Shown: positions 11,606 through 55,699 of the stretch, piece by piece
Layout: each line of letters starts with the position of its first letter
How positions within the stretch are numbered: the first letter of the stretch is position 1
Origin: Yponomeuta sedellus
Lineage: Eukaryota; Arthropoda; Insecta; Lepidoptera; Yponomeutidae
Direction: 5' to 3'
Assembly: GCA_934045075.1 (NCBI GenBank)
Contig: OW203724.1
Span: 18,777,143 to 18,841,142 of the forward strand
Length of the DNA: 64,000 nucleotides
Notes under the pieces: generated by a model
What the model saw: the letters and a program-made list of their open reading frames with translations, nothing else
Told to the model about the DNA's origin: nothing
Databases searched by the model: none
Position numbers and translations under genes: made by a program

Positions 11606-12063
11606 TTAATTAATGTAACGTATGAGCATCCCGAGTCTTAAGAAATACTTTAATTCACGTGCAAATTCGCCGTGACATAACTGAATAGAGTGCATGGATA
11701 TCAAGGTTGATGTGCTGTTGCCTTTACTACTTAAATATTTAGATTCCACCCACATTACATTCCTTCTATCGTAGCTAAATATTTTTAATTCGCCTGAGTT
11801 TCACTACTCTTATGGGCCTTAGATTCTATGAGATAAAAAAACATTTTACAAACTATAAATTCTTAGCGTTCTACGTAAAAAAATACCACAGAACCTACCT
11901 AATATATTCAGAGGCGTTAACGAACACCCGTTTTATATTCACCACAATTTCATTTAGAACAACAAAGTACCTAAATAATACAAGTCCAGAGTCTGTTTCA
12001 TTCTTAATACAAGTCTGACTTGGTACTCGTATTAAACTTAACTCGTCTAACTACGCAGTGAAA

Positions 12064-45638
<33,575 letters not shown>

Positions 45639-45652
45639 CTGGGGAAAAGATA

Positions 45653-45858
45653 ATATAATATATCATTTACATACGGGCACATATATTGCTTCTGGCCCCA
45701 CACTATAATACCCTTTGTCATGGGAACCAGAAACAACGACATCACAAACATGTAAACATCCAAGACCTGGGGTTTTTTCTGTCCCCAGCCGGGGTTCGAA
45801 CCCGAGACCTCTTGCATGTTAGGCTGATGCGCTACCGCTGCGCCACAGAGGCTGTCGA
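45653..45858 (-). repeat. tRNA-derived SINE (family 1), full length
   Basis: Minus strand A box TGGCGCAGCGGTAGCGC and B box GGGTTCGAACCCCGG; body as in the other copies. It is 15 bp upstream of an ABCG acceptor. Confidence 0.88.
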
Positions 45859-46002
45859 AATGTACATAGGTAGATTCTCGATATAGAATGCGGTATATTT
45901 ATTTTGTTTATTCTAATTCGAGCGACCAAGAAATATGTCATTGGTGCCTACACTATAACAAAGGGTTGTATTAATTGATATGTAGCCAGTTGGCGTTACT
46001 AA

Positions 46003-46006
<4 letters not shown>

Positions 46007-46039
<33 letters not shown>
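46007..46039. repeat. (AT)n microsatellite
   Basis: About 16 uninterrupted AT dinucleotides. Confidence 0.95.
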
Positions 46040-46041
<2 letters not shown>

Positions 46042-46403
46042 TAATGTGAAAAGCATTTATTTAGCTTTTATAAAGCAGTACAAACATAAGGGCTATAGAA
46101 GAAAATAAATTACAAAAAATTGTGTTGATTTGGATCAGGTAATTGGCTGTAATGCTTTAAGTTGTGGACTAAGCATGTTAACTCTAAAATATGCCAGAGC
46201 GTTTCGGCCAAGTACAATTGGGAGCAACTTAATATATTTCTTCCAAAGTCATTCTTAAGGATTGCTGTTACGTCTGACATGCCGTCTAGATCACACGTTC
46301 TAGTATTTTTATTGCTTTTAAAATAAAGCTGAAGCTTTGCTAGACAATAAAATTTCGAATACTACACTTAGGTTTTGATATTTCAACTTAAGTAAATAAT
46401 AAC

Positions 46404-46734
46404 AGCGCTCGTGCCTAGCCGAACCGAGTGATTGGAATCAATCACTTGAGTTAAGCAACAACAGGCGCGGTCAGGTGCAGGATGGGTGACCGTCCCGTGA
46501 CTACCGCTAGTGGCATTTTTTCTAAGCGCTTCCGTGCTTCGCTACGTTAAGCCGTTGGTGCCAGCTGTCATGTAATGGCAGTCGTTAAGCCATGTCAGAG
46601 GCCTTATGGGCGGTTTGATAACTTCTGACAGTAAGGCCCGCCACTGCCTTACAATCCTCCACCAACCCGGACTTGGCCCCCGTGGTAAAGTATGGCCTAA
46701 CCTTCCTGCAATGCAGGAAGAGACCCGTGCCCGG
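46404..46734 (+). repeat. 5S-headed SINE (subfamily B), 3' end missing
   Basis: Complete head from AGCGCTCGTGCCTAGCCG with AAGCAACAACAGGCGCGGTC and GGATGGGTGACCG. It stops at GAGACCCGTGCCC, short of the usual GCAGTGGGGACATA tail. Confidence 0.9.
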
Positions 46735-47094
46735 GCTAAGTCCTTTCTAAAGTTCTAGGTAGTAATAAACGCTGGCACTAGAAAGAAAAAAGCGGATCCA
46801 GGGAACACGTCCTTCGCAAGTTGTGATATTTATTGCCCGCTTTCGTTCGTGAACTTTTCCCTCGTCTTCATAATAGCCTCATTCCGAGAGAAATACTTAA
46901 ACTAGTGTTTAGCAACGTCTTTAGAGCATCTAAAGATATATGAGGAAACATTGCGTCGAGTCATTCATCACGGTGAGTAGCGTCGACGCCGTGTCTGCTA
47001 CTCGTAGCTAGAGATGGGAATTTTCTACCACGGGAAATTTACACAATTTTTAGTATTCTCAATGCGGAGAATGTTCCAAGTTTAATTTACTTAA
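46735..47094. other. Non-coding sequence without recognised features
   Basis: No gene or repeat identified. Confidence 0.5.
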
Positions 47095-47640
47095 GGCGTT
47101 TAGGGACGCTAAGTAGCGCCACCAATGGAATAAAAATCATAACTTGTTTTATAATAGGTACGTTTTTTTCAAAAAGTAAACAACACAAATCACAATATCT
47201 GTGATAACTATTTTTAGAACATATAGCCCAGACTATAGTATTAATATCCTAGGACTTCAATCGATTTCCGCTAAAAAAGCCGTATTTGGCGGAGATCGTT
47301 TAAAGAGCTAGATTTTAGATGCTAGGTTCTAGACTGTAGGTTCTTAAAATCGGCCGTATTTGGCGGAGATCGTTTTAAGTGCTAGATTTTAGATGCTAGG
47401 TTCTAGACTGTAGGTTCTAAAAATCGGCCGTATATGGCGGAGATCGTTTAAAGTGCTAGATTTTTGATCCTAGGTTCTAGACTGGGTTCTAGGCTAGGTT
47501 CTAGGCTAGGTTCTAAAAATAGTTATCACAGTTGTTAAGATTTTTCATATTCACTTTTAGATAAAAACGTATTATAAAATAAGTTATGATTTTTATTCCA
47601 ATGGTGGCGCTAGTTAGCGCCCCTAATCGCATTAAGGTAG
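47095..47640. mobile_element. Inverted-repeat element enclosing 73-bp tandem repeats
   Basis: The ends read inward CTTAAGGCG.TTAGGGACGC and CTTAATGCGATTAGGGGCGC. They continue with GCGCCACCA(A/T)TGGAATAAAA and ATCATAACTT on both sides, about 70 bp in total. No clear target duplication was found. Related pieces are at 8930-9110 and 54960-55140. Confidence 0.75.
47280..47500 (+). repeat. Three 73-74 bp tandem repeats
   Basis: Units start at 47280, 47353 and 47427, each beginning GCCGTAT(T/A)TGGCGGAGATCG and ending in GGTTCTAGACTG plus variable sequence. A 12-bp sub-repeat (GGTTCTAGGCTA) follows at 47487-47515. Confidence 0.88.
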
Positions 47641-47984
47641 AATATTCCATCGCATTGCGTTCAATTTAACTCGTATGTGCAACAGAAGAAAGAAAAAGGA
47701 AATCAAGAAGAAATGTAACCAAATGAACGTAAAAAATATAATAATATATTTTGTCGAGAAATACAAATCGCTACTCGTCGTAGTACTCTTCTAAGTTGCT
47801 TTGCATTGCAGTGAGAATATCAAGGTTAAACGTACAGTACACTTCACCAAAGGCTGACCTTTTTTGTCCGATCATGAACTTCCAGCATAGTAAGAACTAA
47901 GAACATCAAGCCACTATTATCAACGAAAATATAATGGTTGATCACACGTCAACTGTGACTAACCATGGCGATTTGAAATATCTA

Positions 47985-48066
47985 ACATTGCTTCAGGCCA
48001 CACACTAGGATACCCTGTGTCGTGGGAACCAGAAACATCGACATCACAAACATGTAAACATCCAAG
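47985..48066 (-). repeat. tRNA-derived SINE (family 1), fragment beside a microsatellite
   Basis: Plus strand ATTGCTTCAGGCCACACACTA...ATGTAAACATCCAAGG; the tRNA head is missing. Confidence 0.8.
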
Positions 48067-48088
48067 GTCATTCAAGAACAATCTGTCG

Positions 48089-48288
48089 GTATGTATGTAT
48101 GTATGTATGTATGTATGTATGTATGTATGTATGTATGTATGTATGTATGTATGTATGTATGTATGTATGTATGTATGTATGTATGTATGTATGTATGTAT
48201 GTATGTATGTATGTATGTATGTATGTATGTATGTATGTATGTATGTATGTATGTATGTATGTATGTATGTATGTATGTATGTATGTAT
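48089..48288. repeat. (GTAT)n microsatellite, first of three
   Basis: 50 perfect tetranucleotide repeats, immediately followed by AGGACTGTAGACCTGAG. Confidence 0.96.
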
Positions 48289-48403
48289 AGGACTGTAGAC
48301 CTGAGAATATGGCTTCAAATACAACTCGATACCTCCAAGCGTTTCTGCGATTAAGAGTCTTCACAGACAGACTAGACAGACGAACGGACGTACTGATGGA
48401 CAA
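48289..48403. repeat. Segment A, copy 1, of a tandem duplication (LINE target)
   Basis: Matches 53925-54039 along its whole length (AGGACTGTAG...CTGATGGACAA). In copy 2 it continues straight into segment B. Here the LINE separates them. Confidence 0.92.
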
Positions 48404-48763
48404 ATTAGTACCCGCGCGCGCGCGAAAAGTGTGACATACACGTATTAGTTGCTCCGTGCATATGCATACGAAAATATTGTCAAAGCTTGCAAATTTACAA
48501 ACAATTTATATCCATTGCTTTCGTGCTTAAATTACCTACAAAGTGTTCAAAGAAAAAGTCAAAAATTCTAACTGTGTGCAAATACATAATCAGGAACATT
48601 GTGAGGATTGGCCAACGGCAAAAATTACTATTCGCACATCGAGCTGGCGACATAGCGGTGACTCATCGCTCGATACCGGCTTGCATCGCCCGGGTCCCTA
48701 CTGCGGATCCACGAACTGAGATTCGCATAGTTCAGGCCCCTACTGCAGATCGACGACGAGAGG

Positions 48764-49897
48764 ATGTCCAATGCCAATCCCTCTATTACTAAGGCCGCCA
48801 AGAAATCTAAAGATAAAGATGCAGCCTTTGATCCTAAGGTTAAATACGCATGTTGTCACGCTCTAATTCAGAAAAATGACACACCTCTCAGATGTAGCGT
48901 GTGCAATTATCAATTCCACGAGCAATGCATTCGCCCTCGCCGAGATAAGAGCCCATCCTCATCATTTGATATAGATTGGCTCTGCCCATCTTGCGTCTCC
49001 AAGAAACCTAAGGAGGTAAAACTGGACATTACTCCCGTTCGCGACAATCAGCGTAAACTCCAGCAACGCGTTGACTTGACCGAAGATAACATCAACTCTA
49101 ATCCGTGGGTCTTGCTGCCGGAGAACTCGAAGGATGTCAATTCCGGTGCTGAGAAGGAGCTGCCCGGTTGGTACCATACTTTAGAGTTTAATCTTACGGC
49201 GAGATTTCGAGCACTACTCAAAACCGAGATTCAAGAAGTAAAGGAAACTAACTCTGCAATACTCGCAAGTGTAGATTTTTTGAACGCAAAGTACGATGAA
49301 ATAATAAAAGCTATTTCAACATATGATACTGATATCAATACGCTGAAGAAGGAGAACTCAGAGTTGAAATACATGGTGACCGAATTATCGTCGAGATTAT
49401 CTTCACTCGAACAACACACCCGAGAGTGCAATGTGGAGATCTCCTGCGTACCGGAGTTCAAAAATGAGAATCTCCCTAAAACAGTTGTTCAACTCAGCAA
49501 CGCGGTCTCTTATCAGCTAGAAGAGAGTGAAATTATAATGTGCAAGAGAGTTGCAAAAATGGACCCTTCCTCTAAGCGACCCCGCTCAATAATAGCGAAA
49601 CTTCGCACAGCTACCCAAAGGGATGGACTACTCGCTGCTGTTTCAGCGTTCAATAAGAAAAACCCCAGGGATAAGCTGGACTCGAGTCATCTGGGACTGG
49701 GAGGTGCTAAGTCATCAATTTACGTGTCAGAACATCTCTCACCCACTGCGAAGCATTTGCATGCGCTGGTGCGGAAAGCAGCGCGCGATAAATCGTACCG
49801 ATTCGTATGGGTCAGAAATGGACGCATAAATGTGAGGAAAAGCGAAGAGTCTCCAGGTTTCCAAATAAAAAATGAGGCTGATCTAGCCAAGATGTAG
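48764..49897 (+). CDS. LINE ORF1 protein with PHD-like zinc finger, 377 aa
   Basis: Finger residues are at about 30-77: C30/C31/H32, C44-x2-C47, H52-x2-C55 and C74-x2-C77 (LCPSC). A predicted coiled coil follows (about 155-225, EIQEVKETN to SRLSSLEQH). Then an RRM-like C-terminal region has EISCVPEFKNEN, CKRVAKMDPSS and SKRPRSIIAKLRT. It probably binds LINE RNA. No in-frame stop. Confidence 0.88.
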   Translation: MSNANPSITKAAKKSKDKDAAFDPKVKYACCHALIQKNDTPLRCSVCNYQFHEQCIRPRRDKSPSSSFDIDWLCPSCVSKKPKEVKLDITPVRDNQRKLQQRVDLTEDNINSNPWVLLPENSKDVNSGAEKELPGWYHTLEFNLTARFRALLKTEIQEVKETNSAILASVDFLNAKYDEIIKAISTYDTDINTLKKENSELKYMVTELSSRLSSLEQHTRECNVEISCVPEFKNENLPKTVVQLSNAVSYQLEESEIIMCKRVAKMDPSSKRPRSIIAKLRTATQRDGLLAAVSAFNKKNPRDKLDSSHLGLGGAKSSIYVSEHLSPTAKHLHALVRKAARDKSYRFVWVRNGRINVRKSEESPGFQIKNEADLAKM

Positions 49898-49962
49898 TTA
49901 GAGAAACTTCCAGCATAAGACCGTGCACTGCGACCGTCAAATTTTTACTGTATTATCAGAAT

Positions 49963-52818
49963 ATGGGTGGTATTAGAACCAAATTGCTAGATCTTAAGCT
50001 GGCATCACTCTCATGCCAGTATGATGTGATCGTGGTAACCGAAACATGGCTCAATGATGGTATAGCTGATTCAGAAGTTATAGACTCTAGTTACACAATC
50101 TACCGACGCGACAGATGCCTTAAGTCAAGTTCAAAAAGGGACGGCGGAGGGTGTTTTATAGCCGTGTCGAACAGTTTTTCATCAGCAAGAGTGCCAGGGT
50201 GGGAGAGTGACGCTGAGGACGTATGGATCTCAATTTGTGATAAGTCGAACTCCAAAGACAAACTTTATGTTGGTGCCGTATATATTCCTCCTAGCTCTAA
50301 TGTATCGGTATATCACAACTACTTTGACAATTTAAATGATAAGATAAGCGATAATAATGTTTTGATTTTTGGTGACTTTAATTTAAACTCAATCCAATGG
50401 TCCCTTGACGTCTCAAACCTGTGGACTAATCCATCACAATGTAGCTTGAACTCGGCTCTTTCCTTGTTTGATTTTATGTCTCACAATTGTATGTATCAGT
50501 TGAATCACATTGTGAATGTAAACGAGAAAACATTAGACTTAGTTTTAAGTAACTCTTTAGGATATTCAGTTACACAGGCGCACTCTCCTCTTTGTAAAAT
50601 TGATCGGCATCATCCACCTCTGGAACTTACTGTTGAGCACGGCTCTAGACAAAAAGTACCTAAGCCGGCACAATTTGCGTCTTATTGTTATAGAAAGGCA
50701 GACTATTCTTCGATCAATGCAAAACTAAGTCAAATCAATTGGCATTGTATGTTGAACTCGTGTAAAAATGTGGATGATATGGTTGCAGCATTTTATGAGT
50801 CTCTACGGTCAATTATAGCTGATAGTATACCTAAAGCTAAGATAAGAAATCGTGAACACCCGTTATGGTTTAGCGGTACCTTAATTAAAATGGTTCGCGA
50901 GAAGGAGAAGAAACGCCAGATTTTCAAAAAGACCCGGAACCCGCGCGATCGGCTAGAGTTCGCACTCCTTCGAGCACGAGTTCATAACAGGGTAAAGGAG
51001 GACTATAAAAGATATGTGGCTTCTGTTGAAGATGATCTCACTATAAACCCGAAAAGGTTTTGGTCTTTTATAAAGGACAGTCGCAAGGGTAGATCAAATT
51101 ATCCAAACGTTATGTTTTCTAATGGAACCATAGCCGAGAATGACTCAGATATTTGTAATTTATTTGCCTCCCATTTCGCATCTGCATTTCTTTGCAATGC
51201 TTCCGATATGCCCTTAAACGGACGCCTAGTCGCCTCTTGCCAAGCGCCTAGTTCCACTTTTTCTAGGCTTCAAGTAACTGAGAAATCTATTTTACGTTCT
51301 CTACAACATTTAGACGTAAGTAAGGGTGCCGGCACGGATGGAATACCTCCTATATTTATAAAAAAATGTGCTAAACAGCTAGCACTACCTCTTTCAATTA
51401 TATTTAATGAGTCCCTGAAGTCTTCCAACTTCCCCTCTTACTGGAAGGAAGCCATCGTGGTGCCCATTCATAAGAAGGGTGACCAGACTCAAATTGAAAA
51501 CTACAGACCTGTATCCTTATTATCTGTATTTGCAAAATTATTTGAGTGTGTTGTCTACCCAAAATTAATGTGGCATGTTAAAGAATTGCTTACTCCCCTT
51601 CAACATGGATTTGTTGCACGGAAGTCAGCCACCACCAATCTGGTCCGTTACCTAAGTGACGTTAGCGCTTCCGTCGATTCTGGTGTTCAGGTTGATGCAG
51701 TGTACACGGATTTTAGTAGCGCGTTTGACAAGGTTGATCACAATATATTGTTGCACAAACTACAACACAAGTTTGGCGTGACTGGCGAGGTGTGGGGCTG
51801 GTTCCGATCTTACCTCTCAGGCAGACGGCAAAAGGTGGTGAAGGATGGACAGACATCTCACTGTTACGAAGCAAGCTCTGGTGTCCCCCAGGGATCACAT
51901 TTAGGTCCTCTCTTATTCAATATATTCATTAACGACATCGTCGATGTCTTTAAACACTCCAGATGCCTCCTATATGCAGATGACTTAAAAATTTACAAAG
52001 AAATCAGGTCTATAGAAGACATAAGTACTTTGCAGAAAGACCTTGACAGCTTAACAGAATGGTGCTCGAATAATAATATGACACTAAATCCAAAAAAATG
52101 TTCTCATATAAAATTTACTAGAAAGGTAAATAAGATGTCGTCAAGTTACAATATTTCTGGCGTACCATTGGCAGAAGTTTGTACAATTAGAGATCTCGGT
52201 GTAATTTTTGACACAAAACTTAATTTTATTAGTCACATAGATTATGTAGCCAAAGAGAGTAACAAGATGCTCGGATTTCTCAAGCGCACAGGCAAACAAT
52301 TTAAAAGAGTAGCTAGTTTAAGGATTCTGTACGATTCACTAGTACGCTCTCGGCTTGAGTACTGCAGTCAAGTATGGAACCCTTTCTATCAAGTACACAT
52401 TGATCGCCTAGAAAAGATACAGAAATCTTTCACACGATTTCTAGCTTTTAGGGACCCAAGGCGGGAAATCAATAGACGAGTTAGATATGAAGAAAGACTT
52501 AATTTTTTCAAAATGTCCACTCTAGCGCAGAGAAGAGACTATCTCGACTTGGTATTTTTACATAAAATAATCAGTGGAGCAACGTCGGACCCATACCTGT
52601 TAAGCAATCTCAATTTCTTTGTACCCAAACAAAATATGAGATCATCCCGTATTTTAACTTTCCGTCCTGATCAACCTCGTACTAACCTAGGCAGATCCTC
52701 TCCATTGTATCGTTTTCAGTCTCTTTATAACAATTTAGAGAGGTCACACACCCTTGATATATTCCACAACAATCTTTTGACTTGGAGACATAAGTTGCTG
52801 CAGCCACGTACCGTCTGA
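49963..52818 (+). CDS. LINE ORF2 endonuclease-reverse transcriptase, at least 951 aa
   Basis: Endonuclease: VIVVTETWLND (Glu about 27), VGAVYIPPSS, FGDFNLNSIQW (about 137), HHPPLE at the usual SDH position. RT: VPIHKKGDQTQIENYRPVSLL, QHGFVARKSATTN, YTDFSSAFDKVDH (motif A, about 583), SGVPQGSHLGPLLFNIFIND, LLYADDLKIY (motif C, about 671). The first endonuclease strand (LYYQNMGGIRTK) starts upstream of the ATG at 49963. The frame is open back into ORF1, so the true N-terminus is probably longer. Confidence 0.92.
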   Translation: MGGIRTKLLDLKLASLSCQYDVIVVTETWLNDGIADSEVIDSSYTIYRRDRCLKSSSKRDGGGCFIAVSNSFSSARVPGWESDAEDVWISICDKSNSKDKLYVGAVYIPPSSNVSVYHNYFDNLNDKISDNNVLIFGDFNLNSIQWSLDVSNLWTNPSQCSLNSALSLFDFMSHNCMYQLNHIVNVNEKTLDLVLSNSLGYSVTQAHSPLCKIDRHHPPLELTVEHGSRQKVPKPAQFASYCYRKADYSSINAKLSQINWHCMLNSCKNVDDMVAAFYESLRSIIADSIPKAKIRNREHPLWFSGTLIKMVREKEKKRQIFKKTRNPRDRLEFALLRARVHNRVKEDYKRYVASVEDDLTINPKRFWSFIKDSRKGRSNYPNVMFSNGTIAENDSDICNLFASHFASAFLCNASDMPLNGRLVASCQAPSSTFSRLQVTEKSILRSLQHLDVSKGAGTDGIPPIFIKKCAKQLALPLSIIFNESLKSSNFPSYWKEAIVVPIHKKGDQTQIENYRPVSLLSVFAKLFECVVYPKLMWHVKELLTPLQHGFVARKSATTNLVRYLSDVSASVDSGVQVDAVYTDFSSAFDKVDHNILLHKLQHKFGVTGEVWGWFRSYLSGRRQKVVKDGQTSHCYEASSGVPQGSHLGPLLFNIFINDIVDVFKHSRCLLYADDLKIYKEIRSIEDISTLQKDLDSLTEWCSNNNMTLNPKKCSHIKFTRKVNKMSSSYNISGVPLAEVCTIRDLGVIFDTKLNFISHIDYVAKESNKMLGFLKRTGKQFKRVASLRILYDSLVRSRLEYCSQVWNPFYQVHIDRLEKIQKSFTRFLAFRDPRREINRRVRYEERLNFFKMSTLAQRRDYLDLVFLHKIISGATSDPYLLSNLNFFVPKQNMRSSRILTFRPDQPRTNLGRSSPLYRFQSLYNNLERSHTLDIFHNNLLTWRHKLLQPRTV

Positions 52819-53048
52819 TCAATTCTCAAATTATTAATTTGTTATTTGATTTTTAGTTTTTTTTATGTTTTATAGATATATTTCTTTATATTTTCGTATG
52901 TACCTATGCTATCACCTTGCGAATGCTGTTGCATGCCTATTAGTAGTGCACAGATCAGGCCCGAAATTATTTGTTTTGTTGGAATTAATTGATTTTTATC
53001 TGTGTACTGTTGGTGTGTCTATTATCAATAAATAAATAAATAAATAAA

Positions 53049-53595
53049 CTAAGTGATCCTATAAGAGTTCCGTTTTTCTTTTTGAGGTACGGAACCCTAA
53101 AATCGGGCTATTTCGCTCTCGCACCATCTTATGGTAAAAAGAACCGCAACGGATTTTGCGGTTGACTTCTTGACCTTTATCTAGTCCAAGGGTGAATATG
53201 AGGTCTGGGATGGACGAAGTTGGCCCAGAAGAAGTCTGGAAGTCTCTGAATAGCATCGTTTATTCGCTGGTTTTGCTACTTAGACAGAATAGTAGAAAAC
53301 TTTTCACCTGCGTAATAATATGAGTTGCAGAGCACCAAACTACGGTAAACAAATAAATACCTTATTAGTTCCTAAGTTACTGAAGTTTCCTCTAGAGATG
53401 AGGGTCGACAAAATATGAGGGTAGAAGGGATATATTATACAAGTATCTCAGAAGGGCTAACAGAACTACCAAAGTAGGTCGTCAGGTTACCATGAAAACC
53501 TTAAGACTACGCGTTAACTTAAGCCATTAATGAAAAAAAAAAAACAATATCTTCTTTTATAACGCATATTTCGAAAAAGTGAACATAGGTAGTAG
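53049..53595. repeat. Segment B, copy 1, of a tandem duplication
   Basis: Nearly identical to 54040-54582 with an offset of 991 bp. Differences seen: AGAAGGGC versus AGAAAGGC, and GAACATAGGTAGTAGG versus GAACATAGTAGG at the end. It begins with a motif common in moth genomes, CTAAGTGATCCTATAAGAG. Confidence 0.93.
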
Positions 53596-53849
53596 GTATG
53601 TATGTATGTATGTATGTATGTATGTATGTATGTATGTATGTATGTATGTATGTATGTATGTATGTATGTATGTATGTATGTATGTATGTATGTATGTATG
53701 TATGTATGTATGTATGTATGTATGTATGTATGTATGTATGTATGTATGTATGTATGTATGTATGTATGTATGTATGTATGTATGTATGTATGTATGTATG
53801 TATGTATGTATGTATGTATGTATGTATGTATGTATGTATGTATGGTATG

Positions 53850-53883
<34 letters not shown>

Positions 53884-53924
53884 TGTATGTATGTATGTAT
53901 GTATGTATGTATGTATGTATGTAT
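53596..53924. repeat. (GTAT)n microsatellite, second of three
   Basis: About 82 tetranucleotide units with one interrupted patch at about 53843-53856 (GGTATGTATATATG). Confidence 0.95.
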
Positions 53925-54039
53925 AGGACTGTAGACCTGAGAATATGGCTTCAAATACAACTCGATACCTCCAAGCGTTTCTGCGATTAAGAGTCTTCAC
54001 AGACAGACTAGACAGACGAACGGACGTACTGATGGACAA
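53925..54039. repeat. Segment A, copy 2, of a tandem duplication
   Basis: Identical to 48289-48403 as far as I can read. It is joined directly to segment B copy 2 and so represents the pre-insertion state of the LINE target. Confidence 0.92.
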
Positions 54040-54582
54040 CTAAGTGATCCTATAAGAGTTCCGTTTTTCTTTTTGAGGTACGGAACCCTAAAATCGGGCT
54101 ATTTCGCTCTCGCACCATCTTATGGTAAAAAGAACCGCAACGGATTTTGCGGTTGACTTCTTGACCTTTATCTAGTCCAAGGGTGAATATGAGGTCTGGG
54201 ATGGACGAAGTTGGCCCAGAAGAAGTCTGGAAGTCTCTGAATAGCATCGTTTATTCGCTGGTTTTGCTACTTAGACAGAATAGTAGAAAACTTTTCACCT
54301 GCGTAATAATATGAGTTGCAGAGCACCAAACTACGGTAAACAAATAAATACCTTATTAGTTCCTAAGTTACTGAAGTTTCCTCTAGAGATGAGGGTCGAC
54401 AAAATATGAGGGTAGAAGGGATATATTATACAAGTATCTCAGAAAGGCTAACAGAACTACCAAAGTAGGTCGTCAGGTTACCATGAAAACCTTAAGACTA
54501 CGCGTTAACTTAAGCCATTAATGAAAAAAAAAAAACAATATCTTCTTTTATAACGCATATTTCGAAAAAGTGAACATAGTAG
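54040..54582. repeat. Segment B, copy 2, of a tandem duplication
   Basis: See 53049-53595; the two copies have very few differences over about 540 bp. Confidence 0.93.
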
Positions 54583-54874
54583 GTATGTATGTATGTATGT
54601 ATGTATGTATGTATGTATGTATGTATGTATGTATGTATGTATGTATGTATGTATGTATGTATGTATGTATGTATGTATGTATGTATGTATGTATGTATGT
54701 ATGTATGTATGTATGTATGTATGTATGTATGTATGTATGTATGTATGTATGTATGTATGTATGTATGTATGTATGTATGTATGTATGTATGTATGTATGT
54801 ATGTATGTATGTATGTATGTATGTATGTATGTATGTATGTATGTATGTATGTATATATGTATGTATGTATGTAT
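54583..54874. repeat. (GTAT)n microsatellite, third of three
   Basis: About 73 units, with one GTATATAT variant near 54850, ending in GAACATAACTACAG. Confidence 0.95.
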
Positions 54875-54959
54875 GAACATAACTACAGTAGCTCTTTTAA
54901 GAACCTACTGACAAGGAGCAAGGTCCAAGAATCTATATATATAATACTTTAAGGCAGTA

Positions 54960-55140
54960 GCGGAAATCGGCATAAAATCCTAGGTTCTTGACTGTAAGTT
55001 TAAAAATATTTGTCACAGTTGTTAAGATTAGTAACGTCCACTTTTTGAAAAAAAAAACGTATATTATAAAACTAACCATGATTTTTCTTTTATTGGTGGC
55101 GTTAGTTAGGACAGCGTATCGCCTTAACAGACCACTACAG
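54960..55140. repeat. Fragment related to the 47095-47640 element
   Basis: CGGAAATCGGCATAAAATCC, CTAGGTTCTTGACTGTA, CACAGTTGTTAAGATT and TTATTGGTGGCGTTAGTTAG match modules of that element in the same order. Confidence 0.7.
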
Positions 55141-55307
55141 TTTCATTAAAGCTCAATTTCATAGAACCAGAGCGACCCACATTCCGAAGCTGATTAGTCC
55201 ACCAATTAACCAGTGGGAAGACTAATTGTATTAATCGGCTATACAATGTGGATCGAATTGTTATAATTAAACTATTGTTATTGTATGCAATATTACAAAA
55301 CGCGGTA

Positions 55308-55695
55308 GCGCTGGTAGCTCAGTGGGTAGAACCATGGACTGGCAAGCGAGAGCCCCAGGTTCGATCCCGAGTGCGGGCATCTACCAATGACTTTGTTTAA
55401 TTTCAAAGTTACGTACATTTGCGAATTTGTAGTCGCAATACCACACGCTAACGGTGAAGGAAAACATCGTGAGGAAACCCGCGGCTTGGTTGGCTCCGCA
55501 CGTATTGACTAGTCTTTCCTGTGGGCTAGGCCGACTAAGCTGTCAGGATGGTATAGGTGCTGGGCAAGCCTACACCATCTATAAAACTATGTCCCAGGCA
55601 CTACAGCGTCGGAGTGGTCCCTTCACCCATCTAGTGTGAGTGAAGATACCACTGGACGCTGTATAAATCATCTCATTAAGTAGATGAAAAAAAAA
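55308..55695 (+). repeat. tRNA-derived SINE (family 4) with poly(A) tail
   Basis: Head GGTAGCTCAGTGGGTAGAAC (A box) and CAGGTTCGATCCC (B box). The body contains GAAGGAAAACATCGTGAGGA. It ends in an A17 run at about 55684-55702. Confidence 0.85.
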
Positions 55696-55699
55696 AAAA

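Larger units (their letters stand above)
10437..12063. other. Intergenic region between convergent Mdh1 and ABCG genes
   Basis: AT-rich, no supported gene. It contains the small MITE at 10997-11289 and the palindrome at 11578-11605. The short ORF at 11812-12018 has no recognisable features. Confidence 0.7.
48404..53048 (+). mobile_element. CR1-superfamily LINE, complete with two open ORFs (4,645 bp)
   Basis: The boundaries come from the unoccupied paralogous sequence at 54037-54042 (GGACAA|CTAAGTG). The order is a 5' UTR of about 360 bp, ORF1 with PHD-like finger, ORF2 with endonuclease and RT, and a 3' UTR ending in (AATA)n. PHD-type ORF1 and the RT motifs fit the CR1 superfamily (for example Kiri/CR1), which is inferred. 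Little or no target duplication (2 bp, AA) is seen. Confidence 0.92.

Noticed and set aside
48017..54952. Numerous ORFs of repeated Tyr-Val-Cys-Met or His-Thr-Tyr-Ile
   Set aside because: They are translations of the GTAT microsatellites on both strands.
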